From Dokdonella sp. (GTDB lineage: Bacteria; Pseudomonadota; Gammaproteobacteria; Xanthomonadales; Rhodanobacteraceae): a DNA stretch of 64,000 nucleotides. Under the pieces are notes generated by a model. It saw only the letters and a list, made by a program, of their open reading frames with translations, made no database searches and was not told the origin of the DNA. Numbering within the stretch: position 1 is the stretch's first letter; each line of letters begins with the position of its first letter. The DNA is taken from NCBI GenBank assembly GCA_019634795.1, contig JAHCAR010000011.1, forward strand, positions 1 to 64,000. The letters are read 5' to 3'. The position numbers and the translations under genes were made by a program. Shown one piece after another: positions 8,290 to 19,484 of this stretch.

Positions 8290-11200
8290 ATGAACCGAAC
8301 GATCGCGACCTGCCTGTTTTCGGCGCTGCTTGCCTGCTGCGGCATGGCCATGGCGCAAAGCCCCCGCATTTTCATCGACCCGGCGCCATTGCCGCCCCCG
8401 GTCCGCCTCGACATCGGCCAGCGCGGACAGCCCATCGAGCTGCAATCAATGGCCGTGCGCAGCGAGATCGCCGGTGGCCTGGCGCGTACCCGGGTCGAGA
8501 TGCTGTTCTTCAACCCGAATGATCGCGTGCTCGAAGGCGAGCTCAGGTTCCCCTTGCTGGCCGGGCAGGAGATCGACGGATTCGCCCTCGACATCGATGG
8601 CGAACTGCGCGAGGCAGTGCCGGTCGAAAAGGCCAGGGGCAAGCAGGTTTTAGAAGAGGTGATCCGGCGCCGCGTCGATCCGGCCCTGCTCGAGACCACT
8701 GCCGGGGAAAACTTCCGCCTGCGCGTCTACCCGCTGCCGGCGCGCGGCACGCGCCGCGTCGTCATTCACTACAGCGAGCCACTGGCGTCGGCCCAGGGTC
8801 GCTATCGCTACCGCTTCGCCCTCGCCCAGGCCGGGCGGCTGGCGTCCTTTTCGCTGGACGTGCGGGTCGCTTCGCCGGCCGGAACACCGAGCGGCCTGGC
8901 CATCGACGGCCGCCCCATCGAAATGGCCCAGAGTGGAATCTGGTACCGCGGCACGATCCAGCGCAAGGATTTCGCCGCCCGTGGCTGGCTCGAGATTTCG
9001 CTTCCGGACGGCAGCGCGAAAACCGCCGCTATCGCCGCGGTCGCTCAGTCCTGGGGCGGTGAAAGCTATGTCCAGCTGGACATGCCGATCGCCTCACGCC
9101 GCGCTGCGCGCGCGTTGCCCTCGCACGTCGCGATCCTCTGGGACAGTTCGATGTCGGGACGCCTGCGCGACCACGACGCCGAGTTTGCCCTGCTCGACGC
9201 CTATTTCAAGGCCATGCGCAATGGCACGGTTAGCCTGGTCCGCCTGCGTGACGTGGCCGAGCCGGCCGCCTCGTTCGCGATTCGCGCCGGCGACTGGAGC
9301 GCCCTGCGTCGCGCCCTGCAGGACACCGTCTACGACGGCGCCTCGAACCTGCACGACTGGCCGCTCGCGCGCGACATCGACGAGGTCCTGTTCTTCAGCG
9401 ACGGCCTCGACAACTTCGGCGCCAAGGTCGAACGCGAACGCCTGGCGAATCCCGATCTGCGCATCTATCCGGTGGTCGCCTCGGCCTCGGCCAATCGCGC
9501 CTGGATGCGTCATTTGATCTGGAACGGTCCGGCGGCCGCAAGCGGTGCATTGATCGATCTTGCCGGCGACCGCGAGGCAGCCATCGACAACCTTCTGAAG
9601 GCCCACACCGAAATCACCGCGAGCGCGGATTCCGGCGACGGCGAGCTGCTGATCGACCGTCGCATCGTCGGCAATGGCCGTCTGCGCATCAGCGGAAAGT
9701 TCCGCGACGGCCTGCCGGCGGCGATCGAGGTCCAGCTGCGCGACCCGGACGGCAGGCAGCGGCGCATCCGCGTGCCGATCCGCGACGAAGGCACGGCCGT
9801 TGGCGCGGGCAACGAGGCGCCGCTGCTTGCGCGTCAATGGGCCCGACTCGAGATCGACCGGCTCGACGGTGACAACACCGCGAACCGTGAGCAGATCCGT
9901 CGCCTCGGCCTCGAGTTCGGCCTGCTCACCGCCGAGACCTCGCTGATCGTGCTTGATGACGTGGCCGACTACGTCCGCCACGAGATCGAGCCGCCGGCCT
10001 CGCTGCGTCAACGGTATGTCGAATTGAAAGCAGTCCAGGCGCGCGAGGAAGGCAACCGCCTGAAAGCCCATCTGGACCAGATCGCCGCGCAATACGCCGA
10101 CAAGATCGCCTGGTGGAAGCGGGATTTTCCGAAGACCAAGGAAGTGCATGTCCTGGCCAAGGATCTCGCCCGTGCCGAACGCGAAGTCGATGACGCTCGG
10201 CAGCAGGCCCCCGCCTCGCGGTCAGCCGCTGCGCCGCCGCCCGCACCGATGGCCGAGCCGGCGCCGATGGAGGCCGGTACCGTCGCCGACAGGGCGATCG
10301 CATCATCGGCCGAGAGCAAGCAGGATGCCGACGCGCGCGGGAATTCCGCCAGCAGCGACGCCGCGTCGCCGCCGATCAGCATCGGCCTGAAGAAGTGGAC
10401 ACCCGATGCGCCCTACCTGGCCCGCCTGCGTGCCGCCGGCGACAGCGATCTCTATGCGACTTATCTCGATGCGCGTGCGGACTGGCTCAACAGCAGCGCC
10501 TACTATCTCGATGCCGCCGATTTGCTGTTCGAACGCAAGCAGGACGCACTCGGCCTGCGCGTGCTGTCCAATCTCGCCGAAATGGATCTCGAGAATCGCG
10601 CGATCCTGCGCATCCTTGGCTATCGCCTGCTCCAGGCCGGCAAGCCGCAGCTCGCGGTGCCCCTTTTCGAGCAGGTCCGCGACCTCGCTCCGTTCGAACC
10701 GCAGTCCTTCCGCGACCTCGGCCTTGCCTATGCCGATATCGGCGCGCTGCAGGATGCGGCCGACGCGCTGTATGAAGTGGCCCGACGCGAGTGGGACGGA
10801 CGCTTCGCCGAGATCGGCCTGATCGCGCTGACCGAGATGAATGCGCTGATTGCCACGCATCCGGGCGCCATCGACACCTCGCACTTCGACAAGCGCCTGC
10901 TGCGCAACCTGCCGGTCGACCTGCGCGTGGTTCTGAACTGGGATGCCGACAATTCCGACATGGACCTGTGGGTGACCGATCCGAACGGCGAGCGCGCTTA
11001 CTACGGCAATCGCCTGACCCGCCAGGGCGGACGCATGTCGGCCGACCTGACCTCGGGCTACGGGCCCGAGGAATTCATGCTCAAGGCAGCGCTGCCGGGT
11101 CGTTACAAGGTCGAGGCGAACTACTACGGCAATCGTCAGCAACTGATCTCCGGCAGCGTGACCCTGCGCCTCGCCCTGATCACGGCCTTCGGAACGCCGC

Positions 11201-11301
11201 GCGCCCGCGAGCAGTCGACCATCCTGCGCCTCGAGGATCGCCAGGAAACCGTGCTGGTCGGTGAATTCGAGGTCGGTGCGGCGGGCCAGGGGCAACCCTG
11301 A
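8290..11301 (+). CDS. Exported VIT-domain / VWA-like / TPR / DUF2135 protein
   Basis: The 1003-residue product has a signal peptide ending near GMAMAQ (res. ~25). A VIT (vault/inter-alpha-trypsin) domain follows (res. ~30-170, with FFNPNDRVLEGELRFPL and LETTAGENFRLRVYPLP). Next is a von Willebrand A-like domain from ~res. 275 with a MIDAS-like DSSMSG. A Gln/Ala/Pro-rich linker and coiled segment cover ~600-710, helical TPR-like repeats ~738-830, and a C-terminal DUF2135 domain starts near residue 873 (VVLNWDADNSDMDLWVTDPNGE). It probably works in the periplasm or envelope as a binding scaffold. No sortase or exosortase gene is next to it. The ATG at 8290 was chosen because it gives the signal peptide; the open frame starts 44 codons earlier, within repeat DNA. 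Confidence 0.8.
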   Translation: MNRTIATCLFSALLACCGMAMAQSPRIFIDPAPLPPPVRLDIGQRGQPIELQSMAVRSEIAGGLARTRVEMLFFNPNDRVLEGELRFPLLAGQEIDGFALDIDGELREAVPVEKARGKQVLEEVIRRRVDPALLETTAGENFRLRVYPLPARGTRRVVIHYSEPLASAQGRYRYRFALAQAGRLASFSLDVRVASPAGTPSGLAIDGRPIEMAQSGIWYRGTIQRKDFAARGWLEISLPDGSAKTAAIAAVAQSWGGESYVQLDMPIASRRAARALPSHVAILWDSSMSGRLRDHDAEFALLDAYFKAMRNGTVSLVRLRDVAEPAASFAIRAGDWSALRRALQDTVYDGASNLHDWPLARDIDEVLFFSDGLDNFGAKVERERLANPDLRIYPVVASASANRAWMRHLIWNGPAAASGALIDLAGDREAAIDNLLKAHTEITASADSGDGELLIDRRIVGNGRLRISGKFRDGLPAAIEVQLRDPDGRQRRIRVPIRDEGTAVGAGNEAPLLARQWARLEIDRLDGDNTANREQIRRLGLEFGLLTAETSLIVLDDVADYVRHEIEPPASLRQRYVELKAVQAREEGNRLKAHLDQIAAQYADKIAWWKRDFPKTKEVHVLAKDLARAEREVDDARQQAPASRSAAAPPPAPMAEPAPMEAGTVADRAIASSAESKQDADARGNSASSDAASPPISIGLKKWTPDAPYLARLRAAGDSDLYATYLDARADWLNSSAYYLDAADLLFERKQDALGLRVLSNLAEMDLENRAILRILGYRLLQAGKPQLAVPLFEQVRDLAPFEPQSFRDLGLAYADIGALQDAADALYEVARREWDGRFAEIGLIALTEMNALIATHPGAIDTSHFDKRLLRNLPVDLRVVLNWDADNSDMDLWVTDPNGERAYYGNRLTRQGGRMSADLTSGYGPEEFMLKAALPGRYKVEANYYGNRQQLISGSVTLRLALITAFGTPRAREQSTILRLEDRQETVLVGEFEVGAAGQGQP

Positions 11302-11431
11302 GCCGTCGCCGTGTCGGTCCGGGCTGGTCGATCCTGCGTGGTGGCCGGTCCGGAAGGCGTTGGCGGCGTGCCAAAAAAATCCGTGCCCAAAGCAGTAAGA
11401 TGCCGGTCAGCCACCGACCCGGATTGTCCGT

Positions 11432-11983
11432 ATGAGCGAAACCCCGCGGCCCCCGCTGTCCTACGACCAGATTCCGGAGCGCAATACCGCGGACAACGTG
11501 ATGCGCACCGCGCAGCAGCATCACGTGCAGCTGTCGGCGATGGCCGATACCAAGGCCAACATCATCATCACCGTGTCCTCGATCGTGCTGACCCTTTCGC
11601 TGGGCCGGCTGACCGATCCCGAGCTGCGCGTCTCGGTGCTGACCCTGGCCGGTTTCACCCTCGTCGCGCTGCTGCTGGCCATCCTCGCCGTGCTGCCCAA
11701 GTACCGGCCGATCCGGCTCAAGGACGAAACCCTGCCGCCGCATTTCAACCTGCTGTTCTTCGGCCATTTCGCCGAGCTGTCGCGCGAACGCTACCTGGCC
11801 GAGATGAACAAGGTGCTGATGCCCGATGGCACGCCCTACAAGACCTGGGCGCTCGACCTGTATTCGCTGGGAACCTACCTTTCCCACCACAAGTATCGCT
11901 ACCTGCGCTACAGCTACCTGTTCTTCCTGACCGGCTTCATCCTCGCCTGTCTCGAACAGGGCTGGCGCCTGCTCACGCATTGA
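11432..11983 (+). CDS. PycTM (DUF5706)-type two-helix membrane protein
   Basis: The 183-residue product has two transmembrane regions: residues ~48-85 (a hydrophobic pair, TLSLGRL then VSVLTLAGFTLVALLLAIL) and a C-terminal helix near residues 156-175. The segment QLSAMADTKANIIITVSSI (res. ~34-52) is the diagnostic block of the family once called DUF5706, now known as the PycTM effector of Pycsar anti-phage systems. There, binding of cCMP or cUMP by the effector system leads to membrane damage. No pyrimidine cyclase gene lies within this window, so the gene is an orphan. Many DUF5706 proteins are found outside defence loci, and a housekeeping envelope role is equally possible. Start at the ATG at 11432. 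Confidence 0.75.
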   Translation: MSETPRPPLSYDQIPERNTADNVMRTAQQHHVQLSAMADTKANIIITVSSIVLTLSLGRLTDPELRVSVLTLAGFTLVALLLAILAVLPKYRPIRLKDETLPPHFNLLFFGHFAELSRERYLAEMNKVLMPDGTPYKTWALDLYSLGTYLSHHKYRYLRYSYLFFLTGFILACLEQGWRLLTH

Positions 11984-12078
11984 AGGAGCGTCGCCGCTGC
12001 CGGCGGCGCCGCAAAAACCCCGGGCGCCCGCCGTGGGCGTTGTACGGCAGTGCCGATCCGAATCGCAAGGAGTCGTTC

Positions 12079-15000
12079 ATGCGTACATTGATCGTGTTGC
12101 TGGGCCTGCTTTGCTGCGCGAGCGCGCAAGCCGCGGCTGGCGCCATACCGGCCAGTCTCGAGGCCTGGCGCGGCTGGGTCATGAAGGATCGCGAGTACCG
12201 CGAATGTCCGCTGCTCGCTGGCGCATCGGCGACCAACCCGGGCGATTTCGCCTGCCTGTGGCCCGGCACCCTCGAAATCTCCGCCGACGCGCAAGGCGCC
12301 ACGCTGCATCAGCGCTGGCATGTCGAAGTCGACGGCTGGGTGCCGCTGCCCGGCAGCGATGCGCACTGGCCACAGCAGGTTACCCTCGATGGCAAGCCGG
12401 TCGCCGTGGTCGACCGTGGCGGCCCGCGCCTGTGGATGAGCGCCGGTGACCACGAACTGCGCGCACGCATGGTCTGGTCGGAGCGCCCGCAGGCACTCGA
12501 GGTGCCGGCCGCGATCGCGCTCGTTGCGCTCGAGGTCGACGGCAAGCGCGTCGCGCCGCTGCAGCGCACCGGCGACCAGCTCACGCTCGGTCGCGGCAAG
12601 ACCACGACGGTCGAGGCCGACAGCCTGGACCTGCGCGTGTTTCGCAAATTCACGGACGGCATCCCGGGCGAACTGACCACCCAGATTCGCCTCTACGTTT
12701 CGGGCCAGGCACGCGAGGAAGTGCTCGGTCCGGTCCTGCCCGAGGGCTTCATCCCGCTCGCCCTCGGCAGCCCGCAATGGTCGGCGCGGCTCGATGACGA
12801 GGGTCGCCTGCACGTGCAGGTGCAGCCCGGCAGCAGTACCGTCAGCCTGAGCGCGCGCGCCGCCAAGCCGATCGACACGCTGGTGGCACGACTTCCCGAA
12901 CACTGGGTCGAGCAGGAGATCTGGAGCTACGAGTCGGTGCCGAGCCTGCGCGTGACCAGCATCAGCGGCGCGATCCAGGTCGATCCGCGCCAGGCCGATG
13001 TGCCGCCCGCGTGGAACGCACTGCCGGCGTATGCGATGAACGATGGCGACACCCTGAGCATCGAGCAGCGCTCGCGCGGGCTCGACGACCAGGTGGCCAA
13101 CCGCCTGAGCCTGCGACGCGAGGCCTGGCTCGATTTTTCCGGCGATGGCTGGTTCGCCCGTGATCGCATCAGCGGCCAGATGCTCAATGGCTGGCGCTTC
13201 GACGTCGCCGCGCCGTTCCGCCTGCAGCGCGCGCAGGCCTCCTCGAGCAACGACGATGCCTTGCTGATCACGCGCGGCGCCTCCCCGGATCTCAGTGGCG
13301 TCGAGTGGCGCAAGCCGGATGTCGACCTCAATGCCGGCGTGCGCATCGACGCGGCGGGCGCATCGATGCCGGTGACCGGCTGGCGCGCGGTCTTCGACCA
13401 GGTCACCACGACCCTGCACCTGCCTTACGGCTATCGCCTGATCGCCGCGCCCGGCACAGACGTGGCCAGCGGCAGCTGGCTCTCGCGCTGGACCCTGCTC
13501 GACGTGTTCCTGGTCGCGATCATCGTTCTCGTCGCCGGGCGCCTGCTGGGCTGGAGTGGTGCGGTCCTGGCCGCTGTCTACCTGCTGCTCGCCTACCAGG
13601 AGGGCGGTTCGCCGTTGTGGACGCTGCTGGCCGTGGTCGTGCTGGCGCTGATCGCGCGCGCCCTGCCGGCCGGGCGCCTGGCGAGCGTCGCGCGCGGCTT
13701 GCGCGTCGCCGCGCTGGTCCTGCTCGCGCTGATTGCGCTGCCGTTTGCCGCCAACCAGTTGCGCGAGGCCTTGTATCCGCAACTCGAGTCGGGCACTGCC
13801 GCGGTCGCGAGCGCGATCGTCGAATTCCAGGAGCCAAGCGATGACTATGCTGGCAACGCGGTGGGTGAAGCGGCCCGCAGCGCGCCGATGCCGGCCGCGG
13901 CGCCGCCACCTCCACCGGTGCAGAGCGAAGAGCGGGGCATGCTCGATTCGCCACAGGGCGTCATTTCCTATGCGAGTCGGGCGCCGCCTGCAAAGCGCGC
14001 AAAATTGAACAATCGCTACAGTCAGTCGACCGTGGTCCAGACCGGTGCTGGCGAGCCGGGCTGGCAGCTCGGCAATCGCTACCAGCTGAACTGGAGTGGC
14101 CCGGTCCTGGCCGATCAGCAGGTGCGCCTGCTGATCGCGCCGCCGTGGCTCGTGCGCCCGCTGCGCGTCATTCTCGTCGGCGTACTCGGCCTGTTGCTCT
14201 GGCGTTTGCTCGGCGACGCCCGCATCCGTTTGCCCGGGTTGAGATCGCGTGCCGGCGTCGCCGTGCTCGTGCTGGGTCTGGCCGGGCTCTCGGTGCCGCA
14301 GGCGCGCGCGCAGGAGTTTCCGCCGGACAGCCTGCTGCAGCAGCTGCAGGCGCGCCTGCTCGAGGCGCCGCCCTGTGCCCCAAGCTGCGCCCGACTGGCC
14401 AACGCCGAAGTCGATGCCAGCGGCGACCGTCTGCGTATCGCCCTCGAGGTGCATGCGCTCGATCGCAGCGCCGTGCCGATTCCGGGTGACGAGGCCTCGC
14501 TGCGGCTCGAGTCGATCCGCATCGACGGCGTCGCCCGCGATGCCGTGGCCGGCATTGCCGGCAAGTCCTGGATCGCGGTCGAACGCGGCGTGCATCGCGT
14601 CGAGATCGACTTCGCCACGCTCGGTGATCGCGTCGCCCTGGCTTTTCCGATGATGCCGGCGCGCATCCGGGTCGTTGCCGGGGGCTGGCAGGCCAGCGGC
14701 ATCGCCGACGAGCGCTTGCTGACCGAAACCCTGACCCTGGCGCGTGCGCGGGCCGGCTCGAGCGAACCGACCGCCGCCGCGGAACAACGCTTCCCGCCCT
14801 ACGTGCGCGTCTACCGGACGATCAACCTCGACCTCGAGTGGAGCGTCGAGAACGTCGTCGAACGCCTCGCCCCGCGTGAAGGCGGTTTCACGACCAGCGT
14901 GCCGATCCTCGCCGGCGAACATGTCTCGACGCCGGGCTTCAAGCTGCGCGACGGCAAGCTGACCCTGGCGATGGCTGACCGCGAAAGCCAGACCGGCTGG

Positions 15001-16188
15001 AGCAGCACGCTCGAGCAATCCTCGACGCTCGCGTTGAGCGCGCCCGAGCTCGGCAGCCATGCCGAAGTCTGGCGCATCCTCGCCGGTCCGACCTGGCACG
15101 TCGAATTCAGCGGGGTGCCGGAAACGGCCACGACCTCGGCGGATGGCGACGGCTTCCACGAGTTCGAATTCCACCCGCTGCCCGGCGAGACGCTGACCGT
15201 GCACGTCACCAAGCCTGCGGCTGTCGAAGGGGCGACCCGCGCCATCGATCGCTTGAACCTGGCCAGCGAGTTCGGCCTGCGCGCACGTTCCTACACCCTG
15301 CAGTTTGACCTGCGCGCGAGCCAGGGCGGCGACCAGGTCATCGCACTTCCCGCCGAGGCCGAATTGCTCGGCGTCAGTCGTGATGGCGCGAGCATCGGCG
15401 CGCGCATCCTCGATGGCAAGCTGAGCCTGCCGGTGAATCCGGGCTTGCAGAAATTCCAGGTGCGCCTGCGCGAGAATGCGCCGATGTCGACGCATGTGGC
15501 GACGCCGCCGATCGCGCTGGGCCTGCCGGCAGCGAACATCGCACTCGAGATCAGCCTGCCGAATGATCGCTGGCTGCTCGCCGCGTTCGGTCCCGCGGTG
15601 GGTCCGGCGGTGTTGTTCTGGGGGGAGCTCGTCGTCGCGATCGTCCTCGCCTGGCTGCTGTCGCGCTGGCGAAAAGGTCGCCTGCGCTTCCATCACTGGC
15701 TGCTGCTCGTGCTCGGATTTTCGACCTTCTCGTGGCTGGCCCTGGTCGTCGTCGTGGCCTGGCTGTTCGCACTCGACTGGCGCGGACGCAACGCGCCCGA
15801 GACGAACTGGCACTTCAACCTGGTCCAGCTCGGCCTCGCCGTGCTCAGCCTGGTCGCCCTGGTCTGCCTGTTCGAGAGCATCCGCAACGGCCTGCTCGGC
15901 AGTCCCGACATGGTTGTGCGCGGCAACGGGTCCTGGGCCAACCACCTGCAGTGGTTCGCCGACCGCAGCAGCGATGCCTTGCCCACGGCCAGCGTGATCT
16001 CGCTGCCGCTTTGGGTCTACAACCTCATCATGCTGGTCTGGGCGCTGTGGCTGGCCTGGGCCGTGGTCGGCTGGCTGCGCCGGGGCTTCGCGGCATGGAT
16101 GAACGGCGGCTACTGGCGGCCGTGGCGCAGGCCAGCGGAGCCTGCGGACATCGACCTGCCGTCCCGGCCACCACCTCCAGTGGCCTGA
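12079..16188 (+). CDS. Very large envelope protein with two periplasmic halves and two membrane blocks
   Basis: The 1369-residue protein matches no family I can name. It has a signal peptide (cleavage near AQAAAG, res. ~20) and a beta-rich periplasmic region to ~465. Several transmembrane helices follow (~471-565), then a Pro-rich loop and another helix (~692). A second signal-peptide-like segment at ~724-740 ends ARAQ before EFPPDS. A second periplasmic region spans ~740-1170, and four to five helices close the protein (~1174-1340). The inner 'signal peptide' suggests an old fusion of two exported proteins. AAGGAG lies just upstream of the ATG. It is 95 bp behind the PycTM-type gene and in line with the VIT gene, so all three may act together at the inner membrane. 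Confidence 0.7.
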   Translation: MRTLIVLLGLLCCASAQAAAGAIPASLEAWRGWVMKDREYRECPLLAGASATNPGDFACLWPGTLEISADAQGATLHQRWHVEVDGWVPLPGSDAHWPQQVTLDGKPVAVVDRGGPRLWMSAGDHELRARMVWSERPQALEVPAAIALVALEVDGKRVAPLQRTGDQLTLGRGKTTTVEADSLDLRVFRKFTDGIPGELTTQIRLYVSGQAREEVLGPVLPEGFIPLALGSPQWSARLDDEGRLHVQVQPGSSTVSLSARAAKPIDTLVARLPEHWVEQEIWSYESVPSLRVTSISGAIQVDPRQADVPPAWNALPAYAMNDGDTLSIEQRSRGLDDQVANRLSLRREAWLDFSGDGWFARDRISGQMLNGWRFDVAAPFRLQRAQASSSNDDALLITRGASPDLSGVEWRKPDVDLNAGVRIDAAGASMPVTGWRAVFDQVTTTLHLPYGYRLIAAPGTDVASGSWLSRWTLLDVFLVAIIVLVAGRLLGWSGAVLAAVYLLLAYQEGGSPLWTLLAVVVLALIARALPAGRLASVARGLRVAALVLLALIALPFAANQLREALYPQLESGTAAVASAIVEFQEPSDDYAGNAVGEAARSAPMPAAAPPPPPVQSEERGMLDSPQGVISYASRAPPAKRAKLNNRYSQSTVVQTGAGEPGWQLGNRYQLNWSGPVLADQQVRLLIAPPWLVRPLRVILVGVLGLLLWRLLGDARIRLPGLRSRAGVAVLVLGLAGLSVPQARAQEFPPDSLLQQLQARLLEAPPCAPSCARLANAEVDASGDRLRIALEVHALDRSAVPIPGDEASLRLESIRIDGVARDAVAGIAGKSWIAVERGVHRVEIDFATLGDRVALAFPMMPARIRVVAGGWQASGIADERLLTETLTLARARAGSSEPTAAAEQRFPPYVRVYRTINLDLEWSVENVVERLAPREGGFTTSVPILAGEHVSTPGFKLRDGKLTLAMADRESQTGWSSTLEQSSTLALSAPELGSHAEVWRILAGPTWHVEFSGVPETATTSADGDGFHEFEFHPLPGETLTVHVTKPAAVEGATRAIDRLNLASEFGLRARSYTLQFDLRASQGGDQVIALPAEAELLGVSRDGASIGARILDGKLSLPVNPGLQKFQVRLRENAPMSTHVATPPIALGLPAANIALEISLPNDRWLLAAFGPAVGPAVLFWGELVVAIVLAWLLSRWRKGRLRFHHWLLLVLGFSTFSWLALVVVVAWLFALDWRGRNAPETNWHFNLVQLGLAVLSLVALVCLFESIRNGLLGSPDMVVRGNGSWANHLQWFADRSSDALPTASVISLPLWVYNLIMLVWALWLAWAVVGWLRRGFAAWMNGGYWRPWRRPAEPADIDLPSRPPPPVA

Positions 16189-16195
16189 GTCCGCG

Positions 16196-17026
16196 ATGCC
16201 GGCGGTTCGCGAGTTGTTGTCGGAGTGGGCGACGCAGGGCGACATCGAGTCGCGCCACGAGGCCGAGATCCTGCTCGCCCATGCGCTCGGCACCGAACGC
16301 GCCTGGCTGTTCGCGCACGCCGACTATGTGCCCGATACGCAGGCCGAGACGCGATTCCAAGAGCTGATGGATGCACGCCGGCATGGCCAGCCGATCGCCT
16401 ATCTGCTCGGCCAGCGCGGCTTCTGGACGCTCGATCTGAAGGTCAGCCGCGACGTGCTGATTCCGCGTGCGGAGACCGAGTTGCTGGTCGAACTCGCGCT
16501 CGAACGCATCCCAGCCGATGTCACCTTCGAGGTGGCCGACCTCGGCACCGGATCCGGCGCGATCGCCCTGGCCATCGCCAGCGAGCGGCCTGTCGCCCGG
16601 ATCCTCGCCACCGACCTCTCGGCGGCCGCGCTCGAGATCGCACGCTCGAATGCGGCCGATCTCGCCATCGACAACGTGGAATTCGCCCAGGGCGACTGGT
16701 GCGCGGCACTGGCCGGCCGGCGCTTCGACCTGATCGTTTCGAACCCGCCCTACATCGCCGCCGATGACGTGCATCTCGCGCAGGGCGACCTGCGCTTCGA
16801 GCCATCCTCGGCGCTGGCATCGGGCGCTGACGGTCTTGATGCCATTCGTGCCATCGTCGAGGCCGCACCGATGCACCTTCGACCGTCAGCGTGGCTGCTG
16901 TTCGAGCACGGATACGACCAGGGCGAGCGCGCCCGGGCGATACTCGAACAGCATGGATTCCTGTGCATCGAAACCTGGCGCGACATCGCCGGCAACGACC
17001 GCATCAGCGGTGGGCAGCGCGCCTGA
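16196..17026 (+). CDS. prmC: Release-factor glutamine methyltransferase PrmC (HemK)
   Basis: This 276-residue class I SAM methyltransferase methylates the Gln of the GGQ loop in peptide chain release factors RF1 and RF2. It has the N-terminal helical domain (res. 1-75), the SAM motif [12 protein letters not shown] (res. 115-126) and the signature NPPY at 183-186. Its length is normal for the family. It begins 7 bp after the large envelope-protein gene, which suggests co-transcription. In many gammaproteobacteria prmC follows prfA; that is not the case here. Confidence 0.93.
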   Translation: MPAVRELLSEWATQGDIESRHEAEILLAHALGTERAWLFAHADYVPDTQAETRFQELMDARRHGQPIAYLLGQRGFWTLDLKVSRDVLIPRAETELLVELALERIPADVTFEVADLGTGSGAIALAIASERPVARILATDLSAAALEIARSNAADLAIDNVEFAQGDWCAALAGRRFDLIVSNPPYIAADDVHLAQGDLRFEPSSALASGADGLDAIRAIVEAAPMHLRPSAWLLFEHGYDQGERARAILEQHGFLCIETWRDIAGNDRISGGQRA

Positions 17027-17591
17027 TCAGAGGCTGGATCCACCGTGTCCCGCGCCACCCTTCGCCGCCTTTGTAGGAGCGCCTTCAGGCGCGATGCTCG
17101 TTGGTGGTGTAGCGAAAGCCGCATGGCTCGATATGGGCCAGCCCAAAGGCTGCGGTAAGCACCAGCGCACCCAACAACGTAGTGGAAACGCGAGGCCGGC
17201 CGTCGAAGCCTGCGCAGTCTCCACGCGCACCCCAAGGACCTCCGCACGCAGCGAACCAACATGACGACGTTGGGGTTCGCATACGCTAACCAACAACGGA
17301 GCAGTAACGCGAGACCCGCCATCGAAGTCCGCGCACTTTGCGCGTGCTCTTCGTAGGAATAGCCTTCAGGCTCGATTCCTTTCGGCAAGTTGCGGGAAAG
17401 AGCATCGCGGCTGAAGCCGCTCCTACAACGAAGCAGCAACGCATCGCCTTCCATCGAATCCCGAGCCACCCTTCGCCGCCCCTGTAGGAGCGCCTTCAGG
17501 CGCGATGCTCCTTGGTCGTGTAGAGGAAGGCCGCATGACTCAAATTGGGCCAGCAACGAAGCGCTGCGTGCAATCGCCCAACGACGCCCGC
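17027..17591. repeat. Intergenic REP-like repeats, including a ~95-bp direct duplication
   Basis: No gene is seen in these 565 bp. Four REP-like palindromes are present. Two identical copies of the TGTAGGAGCGCCTTCAGGCG type start at 17072 and 17483, each inside a ~95-bp direct repeat (about 17054-17148 and 17465-17558, also sharing TTGGT...GTGTAG...GGGCCAGC). A variant (GTAGGAATAGCCTTCAGGCT, 17353) and an inverted partner (CATCGCGGCTGAAGCCGCTC, 17403) form a bipartite unit. The stretch lies between the convergent prmC and dxs genes and may serve as a terminator region. Confidence 0.85.
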
Positions 17592-19484
17592 TCAACCCGT
17601 GCTGCGAATCGCCGAAACCGGGATGAATTCGCCGAAGCGCGCGCGGACCGAGGCCTCGATGCCGGCGGCGTCGAGGCCCGATTCGGCCAGCAATTCCTCG
17701 CGGCTGGCATGTTCGAGGTAGCTGTCGGCGAGGCCGAGATGCAGGATCGGCAGGACGACACCGCGGGCAGCCAGCAGTTCGCCGACGCCAGCCCCGGCGC
17801 CGCCGGCGATCGCGTTGTCCTCGAGGGTGACGAAGGCGGCATGGCTGCGCGCGAGTTCGAGGACCAGGGCCTCGTCCAGCGGTTTGACGAAGCGCATGTT
17901 GACCAGGGTCGCGTCCAGCGTTTCGGCGACTTTTGCAGCCGGGGCAAGCAGCGCGCCGAAGGCGAGCAGGGCGATGCCCTGTCCCTCGCGTCGCAGCTCG
18001 GCCTTGCCGATCGGCAGGGTGGCCAGATCGTCGTCGACGGCGACCCCCGGCCCACTGCCACGCGGGTAACGGACTGCGGCCGGGCCCTGGTGCTGGAAGC
18101 CCGTGCTGAGCATCTGCCGGCATTCGCGCTCGTCGGCAGGCGCCATGACGACCATGTTCGGGATGCAGCGCAGGTAGGAAAGATCGAAGCTGCCCGAATG
18201 GGTGGCTCCATCCGGCCCGACCAGGCCACCGCGATCGATCGCGAACAGCACGTCGAGGTTCTGCAGGGCGACGTCGTGGATGAGCTGGTCGTAGGCGCGC
18301 TGCAGGAAGGTCGAGTAGATCGCCACGACCGGCTTGGCGCCTTCGCAGGCCATGCCGGCACCGAGGGTGACGGCATGCTGCTCGGCGATGCCGACATCGA
18401 AGTAGCGCGACGGCCAGGCCTTGGAGAAACGCACGAGGCCGGAGCCCTCGCGCATGGCCGGGGTGATCGCGTAGAGAGTCGGGTCGGCGGCGGCCTGGTC
18501 GCAGAGCCAGTCGCCGAAGATCTCGGTATAGGTCGGCTTGGCCGCTCCCTTCTTGGCCAGGCCCTTGTCCGGATCGAACGGGCCGACCGCGTGGTAGTCG
18601 ATCTGCTCGCGCTCGGCACGGGCGTAGCCCTTGCCCTTGGTCGTGATCACGTGCAGCAGCTGCGGACCCTTGAGCTCCTTCAGCGTGCGCAGGGCGCCGA
18701 CCAGCTGCGGGATGTCGTGGCCGTCGATCGGGCCGGTGTAGTGGAAGCCGAGCTCCTCGAACAGCGTGCTCGGCATGAACATGCCCTTGGCGTGTTCTTC
18801 CCAGCGCTTGAGGAATCGCCAGAGGAAGCCTTCGCGCTTCATCATCTTCTTGCCGCTCTCGCGCATGCGATTGAGCGTTCGACTCGACATCAGCCGCGCC
18901 AGCATCTGGGTCAGCGCGCCGACGTTCTCGCTGATCGACATCTGGTTGTCGTTGAGGATCACCAGCATGTCGGGCTTGACGTCGCCGCCGTGGTTGAGCG
19001 CCTCGTAGGCCATGCCGGCGGTCATCGCGCCGTCGCCGATCACGGCGACGATCTTGCGCTCGTCGCCCTTGCGCTGGGCCGCGATGGCCATGCCGAGCGC
19101 GGCGCTGATCGAGGTCGAGGAATGGCCGACGCCGAAGGTGTCGTATTCGCTTTCCTCGCGACGCGGAAACGGAGCCAGGCCATCCTTCTTCTTGACCGTG
19201 GTGATGCGGTCGCGACGGCCGGTCAGGATCTTGTGCGGATAGCACTGGTGGCCGACATCCCAGACGATGCGGTCGACCGGGGTGTCGTAGAGATAGTGCA
19301 GGGCGACGGTCAGTTCGACCACGCCGAGGCCGGCGCCGAAATGGCCGCCGGAGCTGGCCACCGACTGGACCAGGTAATCGCGCACTTCGCGGGCGATCTC
19401 GCCGAGCTCGTTCTCGGGGAATTCGCGCAACCGGGCAGGGTTGTCGATACGCGACAGGCGCGGATAGCGGGTGGAATCGATCAT
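17592..19484 (-). CDS. dxs: 1-deoxy-D-xylulose-5-phosphate synthase
   Basis: This 630-residue thiamine-diphosphate enzyme joins pyruvate and glyceraldehyde-3-phosphate to give DXP, the entry to the MEP isoprenoid pathway. DXP is also a precursor for thiamine and pyridoxal. It has the transketolase-like N domain ([34 protein letters not shown]), the ThDP motif [15 protein letters not shown] with [11 protein letters not shown], and the pyrimidine domain ([15 protein letters not shown]). The length is typical. ATG at 19484 is preferred; a GTG five codons upstream is possible. It stands alone, convergent with prmC across a repeat block. Confidence 0.95.
   Translation of the reverse strand: MIDSTRYPRLSRIDNPARLREFPENELGEIAREVRDYLVQSVASSGGHFGAGLGVVELTVALHYLYDTPVDRIVWDVGHQCYPHKILTGRRDRITTVKKKDGLAPFPRREESEYDTFGVGHSSTSISAALGMAIAAQRKGDERKIVAVIGDGAMTAGMAYEALNHGGDVKPDMLVILNDNQMSISENVGALTQMLARLMSSRTLNRMRESGKKMMKREGFLWRFLKRWEEHAKGMFMPSTLFEELGFHYTGPIDGHDIPQLVGALRTLKELKGPQLLHVITTKGKGYARAEREQIDYHAVGPFDPDKGLAKKGAAKPTYTEIFGDWLCDQAAADPTLYAITPAMREGSGLVRFSKAWPSRYFDVGIAEQHAVTLGAGMACEGAKPVVAIYSTFLQRAYDQLIHDVALQNLDVLFAIDRGGLVGPDGATHSGSFDLSYLRCIPNMVVMAPADERECRQMLSTGFQHQGPAAVRYPRGSGPGVAVDDDLATLPIGKAELRREGQGIALLAFGALLAPAAKVAETLDATLVNMRFVKPLDEALVLELARSHAAFVTLEDNAIAGGAGAGVGELLAARGVVLPILHLGLADSYLEHASREELLAESGLDAAGIEASVRARFGEFIPVSAIRSTG

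Noticed and set aside
11914-16293. A 1459-codon open frame on the minus strand
   Set aside because: It is antisense to the 1369-residue envelope-protein gene. Its translation is His/Arg/Gln-rich without domains, which is typical of opposite-strand frames in GC-rich genes.
16750-19245. An 831-codon minus-strand frame joining prmC antisense, repeats and dxs
   Set aside because: It runs through REP repeats and an alternative phase of dxs; the product is Arg-rich and unlike any family.
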